A stretch of 64,000 nt of DNA. Origin: Chrysaora quinquecirrha. Taxonomy: Eukaryota; Cnidaria; Scyphozoa; Semaeostomeae; Pelagiidae. The translations under genes were made by a program, and so were the position numbers. Location of the stretch: assembly GCA_014526335.1 (NCBI GenBank), contig JACTAT010000231.1, positions 83,755 to 147,754 of the forward strand. The letters are read 5' to 3'. The notes under the pieces are model-generated. The model was given only the letters and a program-made list of their open reading frames with translations, ran no database searches and was not told the DNA's origin. Of this stretch, positions 11,525 to 22,792 are shown in pieces (position 1 is the stretch's first letter; the number at the start of each line of letters is the position of its first letter).

Positions 11525-12066
11525 TTAACTAATCAACTAATTAACTAACTAACTAACTAACAACTATCTAGCTAGTTACCTAACTAACTAGCTAACTAAT
11601 AAAGTAACTTACTAACTAACTTATCACTTCAAAAGTAGCTAACGAACAAACTGACTTATTTACAAGGTATTCTAACTAAGTAGCTTACTGACTAACTATA
11701 AACCTAACTAACTAGAAAAATAACAAACTAACTTACTAACTAACTTAAAATCTTCTAAAGCAGCTAACTAACAAACTGACTAGCTTACAAGCTATGCTAC
11801 TTAAGTAACAACTAAATAACTAACGGACTAACTAACTAACCAACTAAGTAAGTAACTACGTAACTAACTAGCGAAAAGACTAACTAATAAAACAAACTAA
11901 CTATTTAACTAACTAACAAACCAACAAATAAATTACCTAACAAACTAACAAACAAACAAAATTTAACTAACTAACTAATATGGTAACTGACTTACTTACT
12001 AACTTACTATCTTCTAAAATTAAAACTAGCTAAGTCACTAACATACAAGCTATGTTAACTAACTAA
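10194..12066. repeat. CTAA-orientation tandem array with ~200-235 bp higher-order unit
   Basis: CTAA tetranucleotides organised in longer units. The word AAGCTATGCTACTTAAGTAA recurs near 10708, 10920, 11388 and 11788, spaced by about 212, 468 (two units) and 400 bp. CTATCTAGCTAGTTAC and CTTACTATCTTCTAAA recur in step. Three times longer than the left array, so the foldback is asymmetric. Confidence 0.85.
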
Positions 12067-12452
12067 CGATAATTTTTCAAGAACATTTTTAATTTAACAT
12101 TTACTTTTTGATTTTTGTTTATAAAAGTCCAATTCCTTGAGCAATATATTTTTATTTTTATATGCGGAGACTAATATTGATACTATATTTGGAATCTAGA
12201 GTCAATTTCCATTCGAATGAGACCAAACAATACCATGTTTTGACAATTTATAAAATGTTTTCGATGAATTTTTTACCTTGGACATGACGCATCTTCCGCG
12301 GATCATAAAAAAATTTGCCCAACACTTGGAAGGGGCAAGTTTGGCTTTTTCGAGTCTTCTTTCACCATATAACCAGAAAATAAAATAAAAACCCATATGT
12401 ACTCGATGTCAAGGTCATCCTTGAAATTCGCATTTGGCCACCGGACTATAAG

Positions 12453-13419
12453 GACAAGTTCAGAGCTTTACATGGTGGCAACATGAAGTATTAATAAATC
12501 TGATCTAGCTGTATTCTAAGAGGAAAACCAGAAATAAAAATATTCCGAGTAAAGATTAAGTGAATTCTCTTATTACTGTACATCATAGAACTATGTTATT
12601 CAATATCTGAATTTACCAAAAAACATAGATTTAGATCTGTAGCAAGTTGTAAGTGTATACAAGTTGGACTATGCAACCAATGAACGCCAAAAAGACAAAG
12701 AATGGGACAGACATCTTTGAAAATTTTCGAGCAACGATTCTGTCCAGAAACTAAAAAAAAAGCGTTGATTTACAACAGCCCCAGTTTATAACAAGATCTG
12801 AAATATTAACATACAAATCAGATTAATGGTATAAATTTAAGGAACGATCAATGATAGGTTATATTACCAAACAGCAGTGGTACTTGTAGAGACTTCCGTA
12901 ATATCATATTCATAGTCATACAGCACAGTGCACAAAACTTTACATCCCTAGGCCAAACATATTGAACATGGTTCACTGAACAAGTCCCGTCATTGCTGAA
13001 ATGTTCGGTACGTTCGGCCACTCATGTTGGGGCTTGTTCAGTGTTGTTGGGAGTTGTTCAGTGTTGTTCAGTAAAATTTGATCCGAGCAAAAATGTTGGG
13101 AGAAAGATTAAAATTTTCTATTATTCAAGGTGTCAACTATTTTGTTTAGCAGATTCTCAGTGCGTTTTGCCGCCACCTTTGTAAAAAATTAACATCAATT
13201 AAAATCGCGGTCTAATGCATTTGACAAAGGCTCCTTCAATTTTCAGTGAAAAGTTCACCAGAATTTTCAATGCGTTTGGACACCCGATACTGAACAAAGT
13301 TGGGACTATGTTCAGTACGTTTATTAATTGCTATGTTCTTACGCCGGGCTTAAGGTGCAAATAACTCCTGTGGAAAGGCTTATGAATTTAAATGCAGAGT
13401 GTTCCAAACAAGGAACCCG
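12453..13419. other. Intergenic, no gene recognised
   Basis: No exon supported. Near 12960-13090 and 13310 the words TTGTTCAGTGTTGTT and ATGTTCAGTACG recur and may mark a small degraded element, but I could not define its ends. Confidence 0.4.
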
Positions 13420-14175
13420 GTAAAGGAACCTGACATATTAGCACCTGCTAGGCTAAGGCACCTTGTCACATAGGAAAAGTTGACACGTTTGCAAAAATCA
13501 AGTTTTGACATAGAGCCTGCTAGAAGACGGCATGTTTGCTGCTACTAGGCTTTGGAACGGCGCATTAGCAATATGACATTTTAGCCCCTACTAAGCTTTA
13601 TTACAGTGGCACGCGAGGATAGATGATATTTTAGCCTCTAATAAATTTTTGTACGTTGGCATGTAAGAAAAAATGGCAAGAAAACCTTAAGCTTAATCAC
13701 ATTGGTGCGTAATGAAATATGGGACGTTAGCACTAAAGGCTTTGGCAAATTGGAATGCGAGAGAACATGTCATGTTAGCCGCTTTTATGCTTGGGCACGT
13801 TAGCCCAAAATGAAATACGGTATGTCAGCACCTACTAGGCTTTAAAATATTGGCACAAAAGAGAAAACGTGATATTTGCACGTACCAACCTTCGCCACCT
13901 TGCCTTGTAAGGAAAAAGGCACATTAGACGCTACTTAGGTTTTGTGCATTATCACATAGAGGAGACGGGTCATTGGCACGAAATAGAAGACAACTTGGTA
14001 GCACATACCATACAATGATTTGGCACGTGACCATGTAAGAAAATACAGGACAAAAGGATTTATAAGCTTTAACGTGTGACACATGAGAAAAGATGGCACG
14101 CAGGCACGTTTGCAAGTATGGCTGACATGTTGGCTCATACAAAAAATGGCACGTTGACGCGTTTGTCATGTAACT
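13420..14175. repeat. Old degenerate minisatellite, about 60-bp unit
   Basis: About twelve diverged copies of a unit combining a GGCACGTTAGC block, a CTACTAGGCTTTGGCA block and a TGGCACGTAAGAAAAA block. Copies vary in length and sequence, indicating age. Not coding. Confidence 0.65.
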
Positions 14176-15232
14176 CAGGACACTTACCTCTAGGTTAACG
14201 ATTATTATTTTTTTAATTATTGGTCGACTTGTTAGAAATAGGGATGGGGCTTCCGAAAGGATAATTTTATATCACTTAACAGTAATTCCATTGCCAGCAA
14301 TTTCTACCATTCTAGAATTTACCGAAACTTGCCTTACTTCTAAAATTTCTACGAGAATACAACTTACTTTGCTTTCCTAACACTTATCTAAGAGAACGGA
14401 AATACGGCTAAATTCTCAGTAAAATGATTGCGGACGTCCGAATTTAAAAATAGCTTGAACTTTGCTTTTAAATTACCTGATTTATTTCCTTGTTATCAAG
14501 TGTATTGAATTGTTGACTTGCAATTGTCTCAACCTGAAGAAAATTTCTAAGCTAAGTATTATTTTTTAACAAGAAACAAGGAAAATCTAAAATTTCATGA
14601 GTCATAAGAAAGTATAACAAATTCGCATCTAACGTAGCAATAACGTCTGCGTAACAGTAATCTATTATTGAAGAAACTGGAAATTTGTAAACTTGTGTAA
14701 TTGTTTGTATTTGCAGCACTGTTGTTACTTATAAGGCAAGAAAATCCAAAGTTCTGACAAATAATAGAGTAAAAGTGAAACTTTACGCTTAGAAGGTCCC
14801 AGCAGACATATCAGCATTAATTTCAATGCATATCTTAATTAGCGGTGGGTCCTAATAACAAAATGGCATCAAATTGGAGGTAAAGCTGCGAGTTCGAAGC
14901 GAATCAAGTCTTTTAGACCTCACTGACTATAGGCTTTATCACCAGTAGACGTGATTGCGAAGTTAAGACCCACAGGAGTCAAGGTAGCGAAGGTAGCAGT
15001 ACAGTTCTGCGCATCTGACAACAATTGCGTATAGCAAAAACAAAAGGTCCGTGTTTTTTTGGTAATTTGAAGAACAAAATTGGTTGCTTACTTAAAGACA
15101 GAAAAACTATGCTACCAATTTAAATAAACAGACACAATATTCAAGAAGAAAACATGAACGGGCAATGATTGATCAGATATAGTAATGCAGGCAAGTAAAT
15201 GAAAATCAAGTCCAGTTTTTAGTGACACTCAC
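14176..15232. other. No exon recognised; likely intron or 3' flank of the MROH1-like gene
   Basis: No exon with paired splice sites and HEAT-like protein could be supported here, though further MROH1-like exons would be expected on the minus strand. Confidence 0.35.
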
Positions 15233-18050
15233 GTGTCTTCTTATTGCTTCAAGTGTCATGTTGTTTGAAGGCCTGTCCTTGTAAACCTTTAAAAGACACA
15301 AGGCATATTCATAACCAAAAAGGTATAAGAAGGTTAAAATAACTAAAATCAAAAGCAATTTTCACATACTTATATTATAGACGCTTTTATAGGGTATAAA
15401 AACGGCATTTCAATTCTTCTCATATTGCAATTGGCTTTCGTTCAGTATTATATTAATTTACTTGTAACACTAAGTTATTTCGTCATCCTATTGGTTTTAG
15501 AATTGTATTGATTTGTTTCATTTTGCCTGTAACTCAGAAGTTGAAAAGTTAGTTGAAGTAGCTTCAAATAATAGCTTAAAGACAAAAAATATTAGCAAAA
15601 TGTTTCTTTAAATTCTTGCATGCCGTGAACACTCAGTTTGGAGAGATGCAATCTGTACAACATGGCAATTTTAAAGAAAAGTATCTCGACGGAGAATTCA
15701 ACTTAGCCAATATTGCCCAAACTTGTCCCTAAGGTCCCTTGGGTCCCTAACTGTCTTACACAAAACGTGGATGTCCGTCTATGGTATAAAATTACAAGGA
15801 TCGAGTATCGAAATGCCAATGGGAATATCTTCAGGATCCACAAATTAAAAAATAAATTGTATCACTTTTACACAAAACGTTATGTAAAACTATAGCGTAT
15901 TTTCTAACGAGGTCGAAATGGCCATAAAACAATGTTCTTAATAACTAAAGAAAGACCTCAATGTATTTGAACGAAACTTAGTTGAAAAGACATATACCTG
16001 GCAAACAAAGTAGCAAATACCAATTAATGAGGTATGCTTACGTCTCAAAATAAAATTACTAGAATTTGTTATGAAGTGGATTTTCTGGCCAAGTGGTTTG
16101 GTCAGAAGACAACTCCCAGGGGAGTGCCCCGAAACCCTCATTAAACAGCACAGACTTTTCACACTGCTGTTTCAGATGGTTACAGAGAGCTTTGCGTTCT
16201 TTTACCTAAAGGCCTAACATATCTCTCAGCGACCCTCGAAGGTTCATAACATTGATATTTTAACAGTAACTATTTTAATCTTTGAATGCAACCTTCGTTA
16301 AAAACAAGTATTCATGTAATGCCAATAGCTGTTGTGTGGACTATGTGTAACTTACCAGGGGATGGATACGACAAATTATTTCGTTAATAAATAGTTTTGA
16401 GATCTGAAAGAGTTCGCTTTTTTCTGCTCCTATCACGTTTAAGATTGTTCCTGAAAAAAGACAGAGTGCCATCAGAGTTCAAGAAAGGTAATTCTTAGAA
16501 CCGAAAATAAATATCTTATACATGTATCTTTTTACCTGAAGAAGGCTCGGGACCTGTCTAGAACCATCCCTAGTCCTTCTGAAATTTCTGGCTTACGAAC
16601 GCCCTTAAACGGGTAAATATTCTTACAAGTTTTAGTCAGGAATGCTTTACGTTTGCAGCCCAAAATCGAAAATGGCTGCCATTTTTAACAGCAGTTCTTT
16701 ATCGCACAGGAAGTCGTAGATAACGCTAACCGAGACTGAACAGTAATTATTTAAGGCTATGCCTACATTACTTTTAATTTCTACGAAAATACTAAGACAG
16801 GTACACTCTAAGCACGTTTGGGTGCCTAAAGATCACGAAGATTTTATGACAAAAAGACAAATTTCAACAGGAAAACACTGTACTCTATTTTGGAGCAACA
16901 ATCGTATCGAATGTAAAGAAAAACTGTTGCTTTCAGGGGTATTTGTTTACCTTCAAGAGAACATTTTAAGGAATCATCAGTGGTGGGCAAAAGAAGTGTA
17001 AATACAACCCAATAAATTCTTTATGCGTGAGGCAGAATGAGCACTGGACGGTGCACAGAAAATTGATAGAAAAGGCATTTTTCATGCCCAAACCCGCACA
17101 TTTAGGACAGTGACGCTAATCCAAAGGATTGCTGGGGATGTATTTGAAGTAGGAGTCACTTCATACTCCCCAAGAGAATTTCAAAAATTTTGCAGCTGAA
17201 ATCGCTCAGTAGATAATTTACAGACTGCTTTACAAAATTTCCGTAGTCCAGCTCCAATCGTTGAAGAAATCTGAAGACACAATGGATAGATCCGTCAAAA
17301 TTTAAAAATATTCTCATTCAACTGTACATAACTATAAGTTTATCGTCTGACNNNNNNNNNNNNNNNNNNNNNNNNNNNNNNNNNNNNNNNNNNNNNNNNN
17401 NNNNNNNNNNNNNNNNNNNNNNNNNNNNNNNNNNNNNNNNNNNNNNNNNNNNNNNNNNNNNNNNNNNNNNNNNNNNNNNNNNNNNNNNNNNNNNNNNNNN
17501 NNNNNNNNNNNNNNNNNNNNNNNNNNNNNNNNNNNNNNNNNNNNNNNNNNNNNNNNNNNNNNNNNNNNNNNNNNNNNNNNNNNNNNNNNNNNNNNNNNNN
17601 NNNNNNNNNNNNNNNNNNNNNNNNNNNNNNNNNNNNNNNNNNNNNNNNNNNNNNNNNNNNNNNNNNNNNNNNNNNNNNNNNNNNNNNNNNNNNNNNNNNN
17701 NNNNNNNNNNNNNNNNNNNNNNNNNNNNNNNNNNNNNNNNNNNNNNNNNNNNNNNNNNNNNNNNNNNNNNNNNNNNNNNNNNNNNNNNNNNNNNNNNNNN
17801 NNNNNNNNNNNNNNNNNNNNNNNNNNNNNNNNNNNNNNNNNNNNNNNNNNNAAGCCCATTGTCACATATTCAAATATGAAAAGGGATAATATACGCATAC
17901 ATACCTTCTGATGTTTGTTCAAATATGAACTGCAAAAGCTGAGAACCAGAATTGGTTGACGCTTTCCAAGGTCACATAAGGACCTCAAAATGTCTTTCCT
18001 CACATCTGGATCTTTGTCAAATGCTGCATCAATTAATGCACTAACAATCT
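15233..18050 (-). CDS. MROH1-like HEAT-repeat protein, N-terminal exons (partial, with gap)
   Basis: Three minus-strand exons with consensus sites and consistent phase: 18050-17905, 16450-16356 and 15286-15233. The first encodes IVSALIDAAFDKDPDVRKDI onward to KHQK and matches the N-terminal HEAT repeat of maestro heat-like family member 1 (pattern DAA.DKDP.VR, then SL..LGK..P). The second (TILNVIGAEKSELFQISKLF onward) fits the next helices of that family. The third (VYKDRPSNNMTLEAIRRH) joins it in phase 0 but has no clear match. Exon 2 begins out of phase with exon 1, so at least one exon must lie between them, probably inside the 500-N gap. MROH1 is a large, poorly characterised HEAT solenoid linked to lysosome fission. 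Start codon and most of the gene were not found. Confidence 0.65.
17352..17851. other. Assembly gap of 500 N
   Basis: Exactly 500 undetermined bases, a size typical of a fixed scaffold gap rather than a measured one. It falls between two MROH1-like exons and probably hides at least one. Confidence 0.99.
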
Positions 18051-19004
18051 CTGGTAAATGAAAAAAAAGAAAGATTACATACAATTTTATTCAACACGAT
18101 GTACTTAACCTGTCTGAACTGTTCTGCATCATTTTCATTGTTCTGCGCATGATGATGTTTTGTTCATCCGAGGACTAATGAAATAAGTTTCCTTTGGGGT
18201 TGGCTAAGCTATTAGAGTAGGAAAGCATCATTTGAGTCTTATACGCTCATTCCAAATCTGCATCGGAGTATTCATATCGCTATTGGCTTTGAGCTAATCA
18301 CCAAGTATGGTGCACGATTAAACACTACAACTGTTTCGAACTATTTGGGTTCACAGTTCTGTTCTGTAAAACCGACTTAACTGGCATACTAAATTTACCT
18401 GTGTTTGTTTGCAGACTGTTACATTTCATTACATGATTTGCTTTGCCTTGTCTGCTTTGAAGTGCTAATAGCCTCGTTGAATATTGTCTGAAGTCCTATT
18501 GGTTATGCTTTATACACATTTTGGTTACACAGCAAGTCCTTCTGAGAACTTCACAGAAGGCACCACCCTAATTGCTACTGATCATTTGAGTTTTGAGAAA
18601 TAATGAATTCTTTAATAATGTAATATAGCATAATTTTGAATGGTGGAGATGCCCCTGAAACTGTTTGTACTTTGAGATGAAATAATTTTAAAACATGTCA
18701 TACGAGAAGTGGCTTATAAGTGGTTGGTCATCTGAATTTTTATGTTTTATTGAAAAAAATCTTCTGCTGTGCCGACTGATTATCTAATAGCAGAGAAGAA
18801 TGACACTGAGAGATTTATGTCGAAACAAAAGTCTCTGAGTTATGATAAAATCTGCATGACCTAAGGATAAATAAACCTATAGTCCTAGACATGAATGAAA
18901 CTGTTAACCTAGAAATACAATGGTTTGGCAATCTTTCCTTGTGATTTGAAGATCAAATAAAAAGACCATTACATAGAGCAAATCATAAGCGTCCCAAGTG
19001 TAAT
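18051..19004. other. Upstream of the recognised MROH1-like exons, no exon seen
   Basis: Should contain the 5' exon(s) of the minus-strand HEAT gene, but none with a recognisable sequence could be supported. Confidence 0.35.
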
Positions 19005-20130
19005 TTATAAAAGTTAAACTCACCTTAACCAAGCTGAACCCCCCTGAACCCACCTGAACCCAGCAGTAACCCAACTAAACCCAGCAGTAACCCAACTGAA
19101 CCCACCTAAGACCAGCAGGGAAAAGCTTTGAACCAGGTTGCTTTCACCTTAGAACAATAAAACTTGTTAATTGGCTGTAAAAATGCTTTTGGGAATACAA
19201 CCCCAGTTCTCATTTACAAATCTGGTTTCTCTCGAGTAACTCAGGGGACTATTTGTACAGGTTTAAAAGAATTGATCAAATTTTAGGATTTTATTAACCT
19301 TCTTTGAGCTTTTCTAGAAAGAATAAAGCTAAACAGAAGTTTTGTTTGACGGTTTTATTTTGTCTAAATATTTACAAAATCTTAATGATAAAATTCCACT
19401 GTATCTGTTGAAGAAATAATTGCATTTAAGCGCATCCCCCATTTATCTTCAGTTTTCTGAGTTTTTCAAAAGTAAGGTTCTACTTCAATGTTTTAAATGT
19501 AAAAATGATTTCCAGGGGCAATTCACTCGGATGGAAATTTCAGAAAGATGTACAAGAATGAGGGGCATTTCACTCAAGGACCATTCGAGAAATCCATTGA
19601 AACAAAAGGATTTCTGAAAACAATAAAATCCAAGCAAAATTTGTACGTGATTCTGAGGAATGGATTACCCTTCGTACGAGACTTCCATAAATTCGACAGA
19701 ATGTCTTTGGGTTTTCCGTAAAGAAATAGGATTTCCAAAGATGGTATACAAGATTCTGAATGACTGAAGTTCATTCACTCAATAGACCTTATGCTACACT
19801 TTCATACACCTTTGATAGAAATCAAAAAATTGTTCTTGGCAGTCTCGTAGATCTTTTGATAATGAAAATGACTGCATTTTGATCCATTCTTTAAACCTCC
19901 ACAATTAGACTCCTGAGATCCTCAAGAGAAACCTGATTCTTAAACAAGAAAAACAGGGTTATTCCCGAAAGCATTTTTACAACCTATTAGCAAGTTTTAT
20001 TGTTCTAAGGTGAGAGCAGCTGGGTTCAGAGGTTTTCGCTGCTGGGTTCAGGTGGGTTCAGCTGGGTTCAGCTGGGTTCAGGTGGGCTCAGTTGGGTTCA
20101 GCTGGATTTAGGTGGGTTTAACTTTTACAA
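19005..20130. mobile_element. Foldback element with GAACCCA/TGGGTTC subrepeats
   Basis: The two ends are inverted copies: AAAGTTAAACTCACCTTAA... at about 19011 and its complement TTTAACTTTT ending near 20127. Both arms hold tandem subrepeats (CTGAACCCACCTGAACCCA on the left, GGTGGGTTCAGCTGGGTTCA on the right) and then a shared unique block (ACAATAAAACTTGTTAATTG left, its complement right, followed by GGTTTCTCTYGAG). Arms are roughly 300 bp or more and similarity can be followed toward the centre. Short ORFs inside are not family members I know. Confidence 0.7.
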
Positions 20131-21635
20131 ATATTTAAAATTTTTATGGAAGGGAAAATGCATTTTTCAAAAACTTGTGGTCTCAAATGACTCCATTCTG
20201 CAAGACCATTTTAAAAATTTCGTAAATGCTTGCATTTTCAACGATTTAACCTGATTGTGAACAGTACAGAGGAGTGAAAACACATACAAGCTATTCCATA
20301 AATGCATCCAACTTGGAAAATGCAACTGTGTAAATCGGGCCATAGTTTGTTGGACCTCATACTTACGTAATTATGTTATTTAAATGCATGGGTGAAGGGT
20401 GACAGAAAAAATTGTTGTGAAATTTGCCAAAACTGTTTTTCTGGCATGCTGTGCTGTGCAACAAGCCCTTGCAAAAAATGTCAATTTGGGTTTTCCATCC
20501 TGCAGAGAAAAGTCTGCTTAAGGAGCATGGAGCATGTGTTTCACAAATGATTCTCGCACAGCATGATGACTCTCTAACCCAAGCATGTGTAGAAACTTTG
20601 CTATGCATGCTGAAGAACGTTGGAGTGTGATTTTGTTGAAAACAGTAGAAAACATTTTTCCTCCAATTGTTTTAAGAAGAGAACAATGGCCCACTGCACC
20701 AGTCTGGGCTGTTAATGGCCTTATAAAATACTTAAACCTTATCGCTAATAAATATCATATTCATGATGAAGAAGCTGATTGATAGAGATCCAGTCTGAGC
20801 TGCAGAGCATGGTAGAACTCTACGAGATCTCGTGCGTTCAAGGAAAACATCCTGATTTTCCAGGGTGCAGCTTGCGTTTGATGCCAATACAAGAATACAA
20901 GAATACATGATTTTACATGGATATTTATTCACATTGCTATAGATAGGTAGGCATGCAGGGCCCAAATTTTGGGGTGCATCACATCTGCCTCTTGCGAATT
21001 TCCTCATGCGTGCAATAAAATAATTGCCACACACTGCAAGTGCAGGCTGGATTGTGATGAATACTGTTACCCTTTGAATCATGAGTAGCTACCTAATGTC
21101 CATTTCCTTATTTCAGTCAGTCTCGGGTTACAGTTACATCATAAATCTATCACATTATCTTGTATCTTCTTTTATTGAATTGCATTGATCAAACATTATG
21201 TTTTAGGCCGATGAGGTGGGCTCTCGGTTCCTTCGAAACTAGGTAGAAATCGGGTTTGACGCAGCAGCCCATAAGCGATCACAGTGAAAAGATCTTACCA
21301 TCAATCTGGCCGCCTGTTTTTCTTGACAAACCCTCCATCGTATTCAATATGGATGCGCCTGCTATCTAGCACTGGACATATAAAGATTTCCAAACCAAGG
21401 CATTCTGGCCAAAGGTCCAGGTGACCCAAATGATGCAAAATGACAGCACAGTACAAGATTTGTCTGTATACCACAGGGAAACAAAAAGGGAAGCAGAAGC
21501 AGATCAAAGTTCAATACTCTCTGGTTCCCATCCTTGCACAGGCTTGTCAATAAAGACAAGGATAAAAGGATAACGATTAAGATAACGATTAAGAGAATGA
21601 TAAAGATATGGATAAGGATAACGATGAAGAAAACA
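20131..21635. other. Intergenic; possible decayed coding segment 20424-20782
   Basis: On the plus strand two overlapping frames (20424-20630, 20585-20782) look protein-like in composition, with helical leucine/alanine patterns, but contain stops between them and match no family I recognise. The rest of the stretch shows nothing. Confidence 0.25.
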
Positions 21636-21903
21636 ATAACAATGACAATGACAATGAGAATGACAATGACAATGACAATGACAATGACAATGACAATGAC
21701 AATAGCAATAACAATAATACCAACCACATCCACAACCACAACCAGAACGACAATGACAATGACAATGACAATGTTAATGTTAATGTTAATGACAATGACA
21801 ATGACAATGACAATGACAATGACAATGACAATGACAATGACAATGACAATGACAATGGCAATGACAATGAAAATGACAATGACAATGACAATGGCAATGA
21901 CAA
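21636..21903. repeat. Hexanucleotide microsatellite (AATGAC)n
   Basis: About 45 nearly continuous copies of the 6-bp unit with TTAATG and AACCAC interruptions near 21700-21790. It generates long repetitive ORFs in all frames (alternating MT, ND or IV residues), which are artefacts. Confidence 0.95.
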
Positions 21904-22004
21904 TAAGACGCACTAGTCCAATTCCAATACAAGACTTCATGTCTAAACTTCCTTTGACTATTGATACCATCACCAAGCACTTACCACTTACCTTACTTTT
22001 TCCG

Positions 22005-22390
22005 ACTCTTTCTAGCCTTTCATTGGATTTCTAAATTTGGCATACCATCTACAATCACAACTGATCGTGTCTTTCAATTTGAATCTTCTCTTTTCAAATC
22101 TGTTACTGCACGTCTTGAAATCAAACGCATTCGCACAGCATCTTTTCAACCCTGCGCTAATGGAATGGTAGAAAGATTTCACTGCACTTTGAAAGCCTCT
22201 TTGAAAGCCCGGTCAATGTTGGTCGTGTTCAACACGAACACGCAGTGTAACCATTACAACCTATTGCACTTCGAGAGCAATCAACTTCATCCCACATATC
22301 CAAACACCTGAACAATGGCACTCACGTTTTCGTTCGACATGACGCTGTACGTACGCGAACCTCTCCAATCACCTTACGATGGCAAATAAT
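22005..22390 (+). pseudogene. Gypsy/Ty3-type retrotransposon integrase relic
   Basis: From about 22005 the frame reads FHWISKFGIPSTITTDR, then FKSVTARLEIKRIRTASF and NGMVERFHCTLKASLKA, the second half of the retroviral-type integrase core (the TTDR aspartate and the NGMVERFH glutamate are visible). A frameshift near 22215 follows; a displaced frame then reads THVFVRHDAVRT and an SPYDG-like piece, the GPY/F region after the core. No reverse transcriptase, gag or LTR was found nearby, so it is a short dead fragment. Confidence 0.8.
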
Positions 22391-22792
22391 GATGGTAGCT
22401 TGGCTAGGCTGACCAATTTTTAGAATATTTTCTTAAAATAGATATTCAAAAGTGAATTGGTTAAAAAATGTACAGAGGGACCATTTTCTACCCTTGGCTA
22501 CCTTTTCTACATAATTGCACTATATGCTGCCATATGGTTGTGAGAACAAACCCATCATCAAAATGAAGGGTGACATATTAAATTTTGTAAACCATACGAT
22601 AAAATGCTGAATTTCATTTTTTCTATTACATTTATGGATACTATGGCTTATGAAAACTTAATTCTTTTAGCCCTACATAGCAATAGAAAAGCACTAACCA
22701 ACTTCATAATTTATCTCCAATCATCTTCGCAATTCCATTTTTTTGGATTTTTCTAAATTACTGAGTTCGTTATTTTAACACTGGTCATACAT

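Larger units (their letters stand above)
9205..12452. mobile_element. Large foldback element with TTAG/CTAA subrepeat arms
   Basis: The unique outer arms are inverted copies: 9205-about 9595 (begins AATAGTCCGGTGGCCA, includes ACCTTGACATCGAGTACATA) and about 12060-12452 (ends TGGCCACCGGACTATA), roughly 390 bp each. Internally the left half (9588-10146) is TTAG-type tetranucleotide array and the right half (10194-12066) CTAA-type, with a ~47-bp unrelated centre. Inversion therefore continues through the arrays, including interspersed marker words such as AGCATAGCTTGTAAGTTAG on the left and ACTTACAAGCTATGCTAC on the right. No transposase was found inside. The architecture matches Foldback/TU-type elements, whose long inverted ends are built of subrepeats. 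No clear target duplication was seen. Confidence 0.75.

Noticed and set aside
9588..12066. TTAG/CTAA arrays as an interstitial telomere
   Set aside because: The unit is 4 bp with higher-order structure and no TTAGGG; the arrays are part of an inverted element.
10194..12066. CRISPR-like array
   Set aside because: No constant repeat with unique spacers; the sequence is low-complexity tetranucleotide repeat in a eukaryotic genome.
17332..18084. 250-codon minus-strand ORF across the N gap
   Set aside because: Most of it is undetermined bases; only the exon 17905-18050 is supported.
20424..20782. Protein-like overlapping frames on the plus strand
   Set aside because: Stops separate the frames and no family was recognised; mentioned only as a possible decayed segment.
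21362..22034. Long ORFs in several frames over the hexanucleotide array
   Set aside because: They are translations of (AATGAC)n; open reading in all frames is a property of the repeat, not of a gene.
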